Below, one piece after another: positions 1 through 12,400 of a stretch of DNA of 64,000 nucleotides. Origin of the DNA: JAAFHI01 sp039793685 (GTDB lineage: Bacteria; Acidobacteriota; Blastocatellia; Chloracidobacteriales; Chloracidobacteriaceae); NCBI GenBank assembly GCA_039793685.1, contig JBDRAL010000100.1, forward strand, positions 88,546 through 152,545, written 5' to 3'. The translations under genes and the position numbers were made by a program. The notes under the pieces are model-generated. The model saw only the letters and a list, made by a program, of their open reading frames with translations. It was not told the DNA's origin and ran no database searches. Every line of letters begins with the position of its first letter. The first letter of the stretch is position 1.

Positions 1-263
1 ACGCCGGGAAGAATCAGGTCGAAACGGTAGGTCCCGGAGGCATCGCTGCGCGTGACGCGGGCGAGGCCGTTGGCGTTGTTGACGATTCTGACCAGCGCGC
101 CGGGGACGGGGGTTTTCAGGTCCGTCTGGATGACCAGACCGAGGATGGTCCCGGTGGTCGTCTGGGCGATGGCGACCGCGAGCGGGGAACATCCGAACCA
201 GAGCGCGAGGAGAAAGGCGCTGACGGTTTTTGCGAGGACGCCGAACTCCCGGCGTCGCATCAT
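1..263 (-). CDS. secreted carboxypeptidase-regulatory-like (Oar/TonB-type) protein, N-terminus only
   Basis: The 5' end of a gene that runs off the left edge. The reading starts with a signal peptide (basic MMRRRE, hydrophobic stretch SAFLLALWFG, cleavage near AIAQ|TTTG) and continues as a beta-sandwich typical of the carboxypeptidase regulatory-like domain, with GTILGLV, PGALVRI and DASGTYRFDL. In acidobacteria this domain usually opens large TonB-dependent, Oar-like outer membrane proteins; that identity is an inference, because only about 87 residues are visible. An in-frame ATG at 290 would add nine residues, but the nearest GGGAGG lies 14 nt away from it, so the start is uncertain. Confidence 0.6.
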   Translation of the reverse strand, partial: MMRRREFGVLAKTVSAFLLALWFGCSPLAVAIAQTTTGTILGLVIQTDLKTPVPGALVRIVNNANGLARVTRSDASGTYRFDLILPG

Positions 264-339
264 TTTTATAGAAGCTTTCAATGGATGCATGCGAATTCTC
301 GAAGCCTCCCGGATTGGAGAAGCGGTGTGACGCGGGCCG

Positions 340-358
340 GTTCGACATGCGGTCGAAC
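340..358. promoter_or_regulatory. inverted repeat upstream of the first gene
   Basis: A perfect 7-bp dyad, GTTCGAC-atgcg-GTCGAAC, lies about 77 bp upstream of the chosen start of the left-edge gene. It could be an operator or a small hairpin. No T-run follows it on either strand, so it is not an obvious terminator. Function unknown. Confidence 0.25.
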
Positions 359-471
359 ATTCCCGACATTCATTCATCGTAAAACACGGTTCGGGGGAAC
401 GATGAACGCCGACTTGCGCCCGTGCAAGCGTTTTCGGCATTCACCGTTCCGAATTTCAGCCCGACCCCCGG

Positions 472-3400
472 TTATTTCGGTCCGACGATGCGCCAGTTCG
501 GATCGGGGACGGCGAGCAATGGCTGACTTTGAATCAGGGTCGTTCCGTTCATCAGCCAGATGACGTTTGAACCGTCGGTCGTATTCCGCCAGACGAGGTC
601 GGCCCGGCCGTCCGCGTTGAAATCGCCCACCGCCGAGAGTTCCCAGTTTGAATTGAGCGTCGGAATCGTCAGCGTGCCCGTCGGCGTCGTCCCGTTGAGG
701 GTGATGACGCGGAGGGTTCCCGCCGCCTGATTCCGAACGAGCAGATCGGTCTGACCGTCGCCGCTGAAATCGCCGGAACCGACGAACTGTTCGGTCGCGG
801 GCAGCCCGGCGACGGTCAGCGCGACGACGGACGTGCGGTTGACGCCGTTCATCAGCCAGATTTCAGCCGCGCCGGTCTGGCTGTTGCGAAGGACGATGTC
901 GGGCTTGCCGTCGCCGTTGAAGTCGCCGGTGCAGTTCATGACCCAGTTCAGATTCGGCTGGTCAGGCGTGACCGTCAGCCCTTCCACCACGGTCGGACCA
1001 CTGAACCGCCAGAGGCCGTTGGCTCCGGTGATCGTCTGGTTGCGCCAGAGGATGTCCACCTGCCCGTCGCCGGTGAAATCGTTGACCCCGCCGACAAACC
1101 AGCAGGTTTCCGACGATGACAGCGGCAGGTTCTGGTTGAAGTTCGTGCCGTCCAGCAGCCAGATCGAACTCTGACCGGTGGCGATGTTCCGCCAGAGGAG
1201 GTCGGATTTGAGGTCGCCGTTGAAGTCGCCGGCCACGAAGGACGGTTGCTGGGTGATGGTGACGGTCTGACCGGCCACCGTGATGGTGCCGGACCGGGTG
1301 CCGCTTCCGACGAAGGGAGCGACCCGGAAGGTGACCGTGCCGTTCCCCGTGCCGGTTGAACCGGTCAGGATGGTGATGAACGAGGAGTTGCTGACCGCCG
1401 TCCACGGGCAGAGCGACGCGTCCTTGACCCCGATCTTGGTGAGTTGTCCGAGAGCCGCGAAGGTGGCTACCGTGACCGAGCGGTCACCGCCCGCCGAGGT
1501 GACGATAAAGCTTGTCGGCGCAACAGTATAGCCGCACACCACGAAGTTCCCGACGCTCATGCCGGTGCCGTCGGGCGTGGTGATCGAAATCCTTCCGGTG
1601 GTGGCTGCGGCCGGAACGACCGCCGTGATCTGGGTGGCGGAATTCACCGTGAAGTTGGTCGCGGAGGTCCCGTTGAAGGCCACGCTCGTCGCTCCGGTAA
1701 AATTGGTTCCGGTAATGACCACGGAGGTCCCGGGGGGACCCTGGGTCGGCGAGAAGGCCGTGATGGTTGGCGGGAAAGTGACCTGGAACTGGCTTGCGCT
1801 GGTCGCCGTGCCGCCGGGGCCGGTGACGGTGATGAACCCGGTGGTTGCGCCGGCCGGAACGGTCGCCGTGATGGTGGTCGAGGCTTTCGGGATTGAACGG
1901 ACCGTTCCCCGCGGTCCGACCACCCGACCGGTGGTGCGTCCGGCGCCCTTGGCGACCGGTTCGCCGCCGGTGTTGTAACCGCCGCTGACCGGTTCGGTTG
2001 GCGTGCCGGTGGTGAGCGGGCTGATGGTAAAGCCGGCCGGGACGCCGTTGAACTGAACCGACGTGACACCGTCGAAGTTGTTGCCGTTGATCGTGACGAC
2101 GGTTCCGACCGGCCCGCGAGCCGGAGTGAACCCGTTGATGACGGGCGGAAGTAACGTGACGGTGAAGTTGGTCGAACTGGTCCCGGTGCCGCTGGGCGTC
2201 GTGACCGAAATCGGTCCGGTCGAGGCTCCGACCGGGACGGTGGCGGTGATCTGGCTGTCGCTGTTGACGGTAAAGCCGGTTGCGGTCGTTCCGTTGAAGG
2301 TCACGCCGGTCGCGCCGGTGAAGTTGGCGCCGGTGATCGTGACAACCGTTCCGACCGGCCCGCTCGTCGGCGTGAAGGACGTAATGGTCGGCGCCGCGTT
2401 AACGACGAAGTTGGTGGGACTCGTTCCCGTCCCGAGCTGGGTGGTGACGGTAATCGGGCCGGTGGTCGCGCCGGTCGGGACCGTCGTGGTGATCTGGTTT
2501 CCGAGCGGGCTGACGGTGAAGCTGGAAACCTCCGTCCCGTTGAACTGCACGCTCGTCGCGCCGTCGAAGTCCAGACCGGTGATGAGAACCGAGGTCCCGG
2601 CCTGACCCGACGACGGCGAAAAACTGGTGATGACCGGCGCGCCCACCACCTTCAGCGAGTAGGCGCTGAAGGCGTTGACCGGACGGAACGAGAGGCCGCC
2701 GCTGATGCCAGTGCCGTTGAGGACGTCGAAGTCGCCGGACACCGTCTTGGGTCGAACCCGACTCGTCTTGCCGGTTTTCCCGTCGGAAGGCCGGAGAATG
2801 CCGGTGTCGAAGGTGATGACCGGGAAGCTCTGACCCTGCGTCGGGGTGAAGCCCGGCGCGAGCGAGATGTTGAGCGTACCGGCGAGGGTCGAGTCAATGG
2901 TCTGAAGTTGCGACAGATTGACGCCTTCGGTTGAGCCACCGACGGTGACTTCGAGGAATCCGGCGGAGGTCTGAACGAACTGTTCGATGAAGAGAATGCC
3001 GGTGGTGGAAGGCACGCGCAGGATTCCCTGATTCTGGACGTTCCACCGGATGAGATTCGTCCCGCTTCCGGAGGGCTTTTCAAACAGTCCCTGGTTGATG
3101 AACGAACCGTTGAACACCATGGTGTCGCCGTCATTCTGAACCCGGAAAATTCCGGTGGAGCGGTTCTGGATGGTCGGGATGTAGGTGGTCGTGCTGCCCT
3201 GAATCGTCCCGTCGTTCCAGAGGATGAGGCCGTCGTTGAGCAGCGTTCGGAGCAGGTCCTTGGGGTCCGGACCGTTGAGCAGCAACTGACCGCCGCCGTT
3301 GTTGATGACGAGGTTCCCGCTGCCGGTTTCGCCGCCGATGGTCCCGCCGCGCCAGTCGAGCGTACCGGTGTCGATGACGATGAGCGAACCGGGACCGGTG

Positions 3401-6400
3401 ATCGTCGCTCCGGCTTCCAGCCGCGTCGGATCGCCGATGGCGAAATCGGACGCGAGGGTGATGACCGTCGCGCCGGTGATGCGGACAAGGCCGCCCGGCT
3501 GGCCGCCCGCCACGTCGCCCGGTCCGAGGGTGTAGTTGCCGCCCGCGAAGGTGATCGTTCCATTGGCGAGGGCCGAGTAGCGCACGCCGTTGCCGGAAAT
3601 CTGCGTGCCGCCGCCGGTGAAGCGAACTTCGCCGGTATAAACCGCCACCTGACCGCCGTTGTTGAACGGTCCGGAGAATTCGAACGTCCCGGTGCCGACC
3701 ACCTTGTTTACCCGGTTCGTGTTGTTGAAGGTCACGGTCGCGGGATAGGTCTTTTCGACATCGACGAAGTATTCGCCGCCGTTGGTGATGGTGACGCCGG
3801 TTCCGAACGTCAGATTCGGCGCGGCGTCGTGCACGAAACCGGTGATGCCGGGTGTCGGCGAGGCGTTGATGTTCCGGTTGAGGACGTGAGTCGCCGAGGT
3901 CCCGATATTCAGGAACGCGCCGCCGACTCCGCTGATGCCGTTCACGATGAGCGTGCCGGTGCCGGTAACCGTCCCGCCGTCCCAGTTGAAGGTGCTGTTG
4001 TTGAGCAGATCGCCGGGACCCTGAATCGTTCCGGAGGGCATGTCGAGCCGTCCGTTGACGGTGAAGGTGTTGCCGATGGTGAGCGTTCCGCCGTTGTTGA
4101 TGAACAGGTGGTTGACCGTTCCGAAGCCGGTAACGTTGAGGGTTCCGAGGTTGGTGAGCGCGATCGATCCGCCGCCGTCGCTGAACGTGCCGGTGGTGAA
4201 CGTGCCGTTGAAGGTAACGTTGCCGTCGGTCTGGGAAATTCCGGCCACGTTCCCGGTGCCGGTCACGGTGTAGGTCGCCGCCAGATTGAAGTTGGCCGTA
4301 TCCATCGGTCCCGGCACGATGCCGCCGGACCAGTTGGAGCCGTCATTGAAATTCCCGCCCGACGGGTTGATCCAGTCGAAGCCGGTGATGACGGTGAAAC
4401 TGGCCGCGCTGGCGCCGGTCCCGCCCGCCGTGGTGACGAAAATCGGGCCGGTCGTCGCGCCCGCCGGAACGGTGGTCGTGATGGTCGTGTCGTCAACCAC
4501 CGTGAAGGCTGTCGTCGGCGTCAGGTGGAAGGTGACCGTGGTCGCGCCGGTGAAGCCCGAACCGGTGATGGTGACGGAAGCGCCGATGCCGCCGCTCGTC
4601 GGCGTGAAGGCGGTTACGGTCGGGGGCTGGAGAACGGTGAAGCTGGTCGCGCTCGTTCCGGTCCCGTTCGAAGTGGTGACGGAAATCGCGCCGGTGGTCG
4701 CACCGGACGGAACGGTCGCCGTGATGGTCGTATCGTTGACGACGGTAAAGGTTGTGGCGGACGTACCGTTGAACGAGACGGCGGTCGCGCCGGTGAAGTT
4801 TACGCCGGTGATGGTGACCGAGGTCCCGACCGGTCCGCTGGTCGGCGTGAAGGAGGCCACCGCCGGAACCGTCGAATTGACCACCACGCGGTATGCGCCG
4901 GAGGCAACCCCGGTGAAATTCCCGGAGTAGGAAATGCCGGCACTCGGCGGCGGCAGGTTCACCGTGGCGAAGCCCCCGGTCCGCGCGCCGGAGAAGGTGA
5001 CCACGTCGAACGTATCGCCCGCCGCGGGGGTGAAGCCGCCCAGGAGCGCGACGTTGAGCGTGCCGCCGAGCGTGGGAGACTGAAGCTGAAGCTGTGAGTA
5101 GTTCGTTCCGGCGGTCGTGCCGTTGAGCGTCGTGTTGATGACGCCGGTGCCGGTCTGGGTAAAGAGACCGTTGATCTGGAGGAAGCCCGTCAGCGGGGCG
5201 ACGATGGTCCCGGCATTGGTAAAGGTTCCGGAATTGGCCACCACGCTCGTGCCGGTGCCGCCCGACTTGCGGAAGGTTGAACCGGCCTGATTGTTGAAGG
5301 CCGCACTGGTGCCGATCACCAGACCGTTGTCGGTGTTGAGGTCAAACAGACCGCCGGACAAGTTGTTGAACGTCCCGCCCGGGTTGATGTTCAGGTCGAA
5401 CGACGGGGCGAAGTAATTCACGGTCCCGCCGTTGTTGAGCGTCCCCGAAACCGCCTTGCCGAAGGTCGTGTTCAGCACCGTCAGCGTCGAACCGGAGGTG
5501 ACGGTGAGCGTACCGGTGATGGTCCCGGCATTGAACTTCAACAGGCCGGTGAACGAACCCGTTCCGGCGAGGTCGCCGTCGATGGTCGCACCGTTGGACG
5601 TGAAGGTCGGCGAACCGGCGGCGAAGGTGGTCGTTCCACTGGTCGAATTCAGCAGGAGAAGTCCACTGCCGGTGGCCGTGAAGGTTGAACCGTTCTGGAT
5701 GCGAACCGAATTCGGGCGCAACTGACCACTCTGGCACAGGAGCGTGCCGAAGTTGTCGAACGTCCCCGTGCCGGTGGTGGTGATGAAGCTCGGACCGGTT
5801 CCGGCGGATTTCCGGAGGGTCGCTCCCGCGAGGTTGTTGAGCGCGCCGCCGACGGTGATCGTGTTGTCGGTCGGAATGTCGAACAGCCCGCCCGACTGGT
5901 TGTTGAGGGTGCCGTTGACGGTCAGATCGCTTGAGCCGCTGACGTAGGCAATCGTTCCGGCGTTGTTGAGCGTGCCGGCAACCGCCTTCCCGAAGGCGCT
6001 TTCGAGCGTCATCGTCGAACCGGCCGTCAGGTTGAGCGCTCCGGCCCCGCCAAGGACTCCGGCATTGAAGGTGATGCGTCCGTTCGGATTGACTGTCCCC
6101 GGTCCGTTCAAATTGAACCCGCCGCCGAACGTGTTGCTGATGATGAGCGTCTGGGTGCCGCTGACGCCGCCGAGCGTCAGCCCGCCGAGCGTGGTCGCCA
6201 CGTTGGTGATCGTGACGGAGTAGGTTCCCGGAAGGTCGATGACCGCGAAGTCGGTCGGACCGGGTACCACGCCGCTCGACCAGTTGGCGCCGATGTTGAA
6301 GTCACCGCCGGACGGATTGATCCAGTTAAAGGTCAGGATTACGTTGAAGTTCGCCGAACTCGTGCCGGTCCCCGCCGGATTGGTGACGGCGATGGGGCCG

Positions 6401-9400
6401 GTCGTGGCGCCGTTCGGGACGCTAACGGTGATCGTGGTGTCGTTGACGACCGTGAAACCAGGTGCGTTCGTGCCGTTGAAGGCAACCGAAGTCGTTCCGG
6501 TGAAATTCGTCCCGGTGATGGTGACGGCGGTCCCAAAAGTCCCGGTGGTCGGTGTGAACGAGGTGACGGTCGGGGTCTGGAAGACCGTGAAGCTGGCCGA
6601 ACTTGTGCCGGTCCCGGCCGGGTTGGTGACGGAAATCGCGCCGGTCGTGGCGCCGTTCGGAACGGCGACGGTGATCTGGGTGTCGCTGTTGACCGTGAAA
6701 CCAGATGCGTTCGTTCCGTTGAAGGCAACTGAAGTCGTTCCGGTGAAGTTGGTTCCGGTGACGGTGACCGAAGTTCCGGCGGCCCCGGAAGTCGGCGTAA
6801 ACGCGGTGACGGTTGGCGTCTGGAAGACCGTGAAACTGGTCGCGCTCGCGCCGGTTCCCGCCGGGTTGGTGACTTCAATAATGCCGGTCGTGGCCCCGTT
6901 CGGAACGTTGACCGTGATGGTCGTGTCGTTGGGGATAGTGAAGCCCGAGGCATTGACGCCGTTGAAGCGGACGAGCGTCGTGCCGGTGAAGTTCGAACCG
7001 GTCAGCGTGACCGTCGTGCCGACGATGCCGCTCGTCGGGCTGAAGGACGTGATGACGGGCGTCCCGATGACGCCGATCTGGAAACTGTTCGGCTTGAATC
7101 CGCTCAGGAACGCCTGTCCGGAGCCGACCGGAGGAAGATTGACCGCCGAGAAGGTCCCCGTCCGGGAGCCGGTAAAGGTGACGACGTCGAAGAATTGGCC
7201 CGGTGAGGCCGTGAAACCGTTGATGTAAGCCGCGTTGAACGTCCCGGCGGCGGTGAAATTGGTGGTCCGGAGTTGTGAATAGTTGCCGCCGGGCGACGTG
7301 CCGCCGAGCTGGGAGTTGATGGTCCCGGTCGGCGTCTGGGTCAGGTTCGCAATCGTCATGAACCCGACCGCGGGAACGTTGATGACGCCGCTGTTGGTGA
7401 AGGGAACGTTGACGGTGACGTTCGCGCCGCTCGGCTGCTCGAATGTCCCGGCGTTATTGAACGAACCGGTCCCGGTGATGACCCGGTCGCTGTGCTGGAC
7501 GCGGAAGAAACCGCCCGCGAGGTTGTTGATGGCCGCGCCGGTCCCGATGCTGATGTCGAGTTGCGACCAGTTGACGATGCCCGCGTTGTTGACCGTCCGA
7601 TTGAAGGTGTGGCCGATGCCGTTCAGGTTGAACGTACCGCCGTTTTGAACCTCGATGGTCCCGGTTCCGGCGAAGGTCACGCCGCCGCCGGTGACGGTCG
7701 CGGTTCCACCGTTCGGGATGACCAGGTTGCCCGCGCCGGCGATGGTGTTGCCGAGGCCGCCGATACTGGCGTTGCGCATCGTCACGGTACCGTTGAGGGT
7801 GACGTTGCCGGGCAGGAAGGACGTGCCCGCGCCGGTCAGTTGCGCCCCGTTGTTGAAGGTGTAGTCGGCCCGGAAAATGATCGAAGCGCCCGCCGAGGAC
7901 CGGAATTCCCCACCGCCCGTGCCACCGCCCTGAAGGTCGATGAAGCCGCTCTGGCATTCGACCGTTCCGTCATTATTGATCGGCGTGCCCGACGGCGTGA
8001 AATTGCTCGTTCCGAGCGTCTTGCGGAAGGTCGCTCCGGCGGCGATGTTGAGCGGCCCGCCACCCGCGAACCCACCGTTGCCGCGAACTTCGAAAATACT
8101 CCCGCTCAGATTGTTGAACGCGGCGTTGACGTTGAGTGAGTCCGGCGTGATGAACGTCCCGGAATTGTTGACCGGGCTGTTAAACGCGACGTTGCCGCTG
8201 GTGTTTTTCGTGGCCGTGGCCCCGCTCTGGATCGTGAGTGTCCCGGCGGAATAGACCGCGCCGCTTCCGATGAAACTTATCTGACCGGCAACCGTCAGCG
8301 TTCCGCTGCCCGCCAGCGTGCCGTCGCCGAAATTGAAGAATCCGTTCGGGTTTACGACGGCGGGGCCGTTGAGGGCGAGGTTGCCGTTCAGGACGAACGT
8401 CTGCGTGCCGCTCAGGCCGCCGAGGGTCAGCCCGCCGAGGCTGCGCGAACCGCTGGTGACGGTGTATGTGCCGGGCAGATCGATAATCGCGATATCGGTC
8501 GTTCCCGGCACGAACCCGCTCGACCAGTTGGCCGGATCGTTGAAATCGCCGCCCGTCGGGTTGATCCAGTTGTAGGTGATGTTGACCGTGAAGTTGGTCG
8601 CGCTCGTTCCGGTTCCAAGGGTATTGGTGACGCTGATCGGTCCGGTCGTCGCGCCGGGCGGAACCACCGCGATCAACTGGTTGCTGTTGAGAACATTGAA
8701 CGAACTTGCGTTGACACCGTTGAATTGAACCCCCGTCACCCCGATGAAATCCGTCCCGTCGATGGTGACGGTGGTTCCGGCACCGCCGCTGGTCGGCGTG
8801 AAGGTGCCGACGGTCGGGGCGTTCTGAATGCTGAACCCGCCGCCCGAAGCGCTTCCAAAGGTCCCGGTGATCCGGATTCGCCCGCCAATCAGGGGATTGT
8901 TTGGAACCACCGCCGTGAGCTGCGTGGGGCTGATGACCGTGAAGCTCGTCGCCGGGGCGGTCCCCTCGTCGGCTTGGAAACCGACTGAACTGATGTCGAA
9001 GAAATTGCTCCCATTGACGGTCACGACCGTGCCCGCCGGTCCGAAAGTCGGCGTATTGCTGGTGACCGTCGGCGGTCCGGGAACGTCGATTGTAAAGCTG
9101 TCGTTGCTGCAACCGGTCCCGAGTCCCGTGGTGACGCAGATTGGTCCGGAACTTCCCGCCGCGCTGGGGACCTCGGCGATAATTTCGGTATCGGAGTTGA
9201 TCGTGAAAGCCGCGGTGGTGAACCCGGCGATGGAGACTTCCGAGGCCCCGGTGAAGCCCGTCCCGGTAATGGTCACGCTGGAACCCTGCAACCCATGGGT
9301 CGGCGTGAAGCTCGTGACCGTCGGCCCCGCCGGGCAGGCGCTCTGCGTGTTGTAGGCAAAGGCTCCGAGAGTGGTGCCGGCGTAGAGCAGGCCGCTTCCC

Positions 9401-12400
9401 CCGGTTTCCATTGCGAGATGCCTGATCCCGCCGATGCTGCTGCCCGGCGAGAATTCGGACCACGTCGCGCCCCCGTCGTTACTGACCTGAATGAAGCCTT
9501 CCGGCGGCGCGTTCGGGTTGGTCGGCTGGAAGTAGTAGGAGGCATAGACCACGGACGAACTGTAAAAAACGAAATCCGTGGTATCGAACTGGGTATATCC
9601 GGTCAGCGGAAGCGTGGATACCTGGGTCCAGTTCGCGCCTCCGTCGGCGGTCCGGAAAATCCGGGCGTCGTTGGTTCCCACCAGACAGACATTGCCTGTC
9701 GTATCAACCGGACTTGGAATGATGGATGTAATCCCGAAGGTGGAACCAAGCGGAAGCCCGGTATTGACCGGGGACCAGGTCGCGCCGCCGTTCGTGCTTC
9801 GGTAGACCCCGTCCACGCCGTTTCCGGAGGCGTAAAGGATATTGGGGTTGGCGTTGGCGAACCGAATCATGCGGGCGCTGGATGGAAGACCTGATCCGAA
9901 AGGCTGGAAACTGGTTCCTCCGTCGGTGGAACGGGTCAGTCCCGAACTTCGCAATAAAAACAGGGTGTCCGGATTTCCCGGATCGACCGCCAGATCGCGC
10001 ACGCCCAGCCCGATGGCCGGAAGGGGAAACCAGGTCGCCCCACCGTCGGTCGATTTCACCAGCTTGTTGCTTTCAAGAAAGAAGCCGCCGACGTAGATGA
10101 TGCCGCCGTCCGACGGCGCGGGTCGCAGAAAGACATCCTGCTCAAACGCATCGAGGGTCAGATCGATGGACGCGCCGTCCCGCGTGGACCGATACAGAAC
10201 GCCGTTCGAATCCTGGGCATAGACCCGGTTGCTGCCGCCCACGGCAATCTGGTTCACGGTCGGCGAAGCAAAGCCGCGATTCAGCGGAGACCAGGTATTC
10301 CCGCTGTCGTTCGTGGTGAAAACGCCGTATTTGGAGCCGATCAGAAGCTGGGCGCCGTCGTTGGAAATGAACGACACCGGCGTGGTGACCGGACCGGGAA
10401 GGTTGACCCCGACCGGCGACCACGATCCCGCGCCGTCGAAACTCCGGTAAAGGATTCCGCCGACATTGACGAACAGGACGTTGCCGGCCGGGCTGATGAC
10501 GAGCGATGACGAAGGCTGGTTGGGAAGTCCGATGTTCGCGGGGGTCCAGTTGGCGCCCCGGTCGGTCGTCTTGAAAACCGCGAAGGTCCCGACCTGAAAA
10601 TCGTTGGCCGCGACGTAGGCGACCTGTCCGTTGCCGGGGTCGGCGGCTACGAAGAAGTTCGAGGCGGAGGAGCCGGGAAGGCCGTTCGACGAGAGACTCC
10701 ACGAGCCGCTTCCAATCGGGCGGGTGTAGACCTGCCCGCCGGCGAGTCCGGCGTAGAGGAAGCCTCCGCTGGCGGGCGAATAGGCCAGCGAGTCAATCTG
10801 TTGCGGCGTCAGGCCGGTATTGTAACTGGTCCACGTCGCTCCACGATCATCCGAGCGGAAGATGCCCGCGTTGGTTCCGATCACCACCGTCGTGCTGCCG
10901 GTGGTCGGACCGGGAAACGCGATGACGACATTTGCGAGAATGACTTCGGGCGGAAGGCTGGTATCCGCCTGATTCCAGCTCAATCCGTTGTCGTCGCTGC
11001 GGAAAACGATCGGGTTGGAGGCGCTGTTGCGTCCGGGGCGCGCGCCCGGAGGCAGGGCGATGCCCGCGAAAATCGTGTCGGCCCGGACCGGATCGTAGGT
11101 GAACGCCAGTACCGGACCGAATGACTGGGAAAAGTTCCACGGAATGAGCGATTTGACCGAGCCGACAAAGGTTCCCTGGCCGTCGGCGTAGGCGACGGCG
11201 AATTCCGACCCGGTTCTGGCCTGGACCGTCGTGACCGGGGCGGTATTCGGGCCGAGGAACGAAAATGTTCCGTCGGACCCGTTGAAAAAGCTGCCGGAAC
11301 TCCCCGTTCCGGTGGGCGAGGTGACCGAAATGGTGACCGCGCCGGGCGCCGCGCCGGGGAAAACGGCGTCGATGCGGGTGTTGTCGAGAACGGTGAATTC
11401 CGCCTGACGCCCGTTGAACGTGACCTGCGTCACACCGAGGAAATTGGTCCCGCTGATGACGATCCCCTGGCCGACGGTGGCGCATCCGGGGCCGATGTTT
11501 GTGATGGACGGCGCGCCGCCGGAAGCCGGAACGACCGTGAAATTCGAGACGCTGTCAAAGGAATTGCTGCCGACCGTCACGCGAATCGGGCCGGTCGCCG
11601 CGCCGAAGGGAACGACGGCGGTGATCTGGTTCGGGCTGTTCACGGTGAATGTGGCCGATGTGCCGCCGAAGCGAACCGCCGTGGCGCCGCCGAAGCCGCT
11701 GCCGAAAATCCGGACCTGCTGCGTCGGGCTTCCCGAACTCGGCGAAAACGTCGAGATCAGCGGAAGAACCGAAAACGTTCCCGAACTGGTCGCGCTGCCC
11801 GTCGCGGTCGTGACGCGAATCTGACCGCTGGTCGCGGTGGGCGGAACGGTGAACCTGAGCTGGGTGTCGCTGTCGACCGAGAAGGTGGTCGGAACATTGT
11901 TGAGCGTGACCCGATTGACCGAGAAGAAGTTGGTCCCGGTAACCGTGACCGACGATCCTGTGATCCCGGATGTCGGCGCGAACGAGCCGATGGTCGGCGG
12001 CGGCGCATTGACCACCACGACCCGGTAGGCGGCCGGAAAACTCGGCGTCGGCTGGAAAATCCGGCCCGGCCCGGCGCTGAGTCCGGTGAAGGCGCTGAAA
12101 TTTCCGCTTCCGCTGGTCGAAGCGATGATGGTGAAGGTGTCGCCGACGTTCCGGTTCAGGCTGTTGTCGAGCTGGAGCGTTCCGCCGGTGATGGAGGCAT
12201 TCCCGGTGGTGATCTTTGTGGTATTGACGGCCCCGAGTTCGGTTTCGAGCGTACCCGGGGAACTGAACTGGACCGAGGCCAGCGAAACGTCACCGTCGCC
12301 CGGAATGAAGAACGTTCCGCTGTTCTGAAGCGACCAACTGGCGAAGTTGGATGTCCCCGTGCCTGAGATTTTCTGGAAATTCCCCTGATTGTTCAGTGTT

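Noticed and set aside
3829..5097. Long open frames antisense to the giant surface protein
   Set aside because: Their Val/Pro/Gly-rich repetitive text is the complement of the TIG repeats; no RBS or family match.
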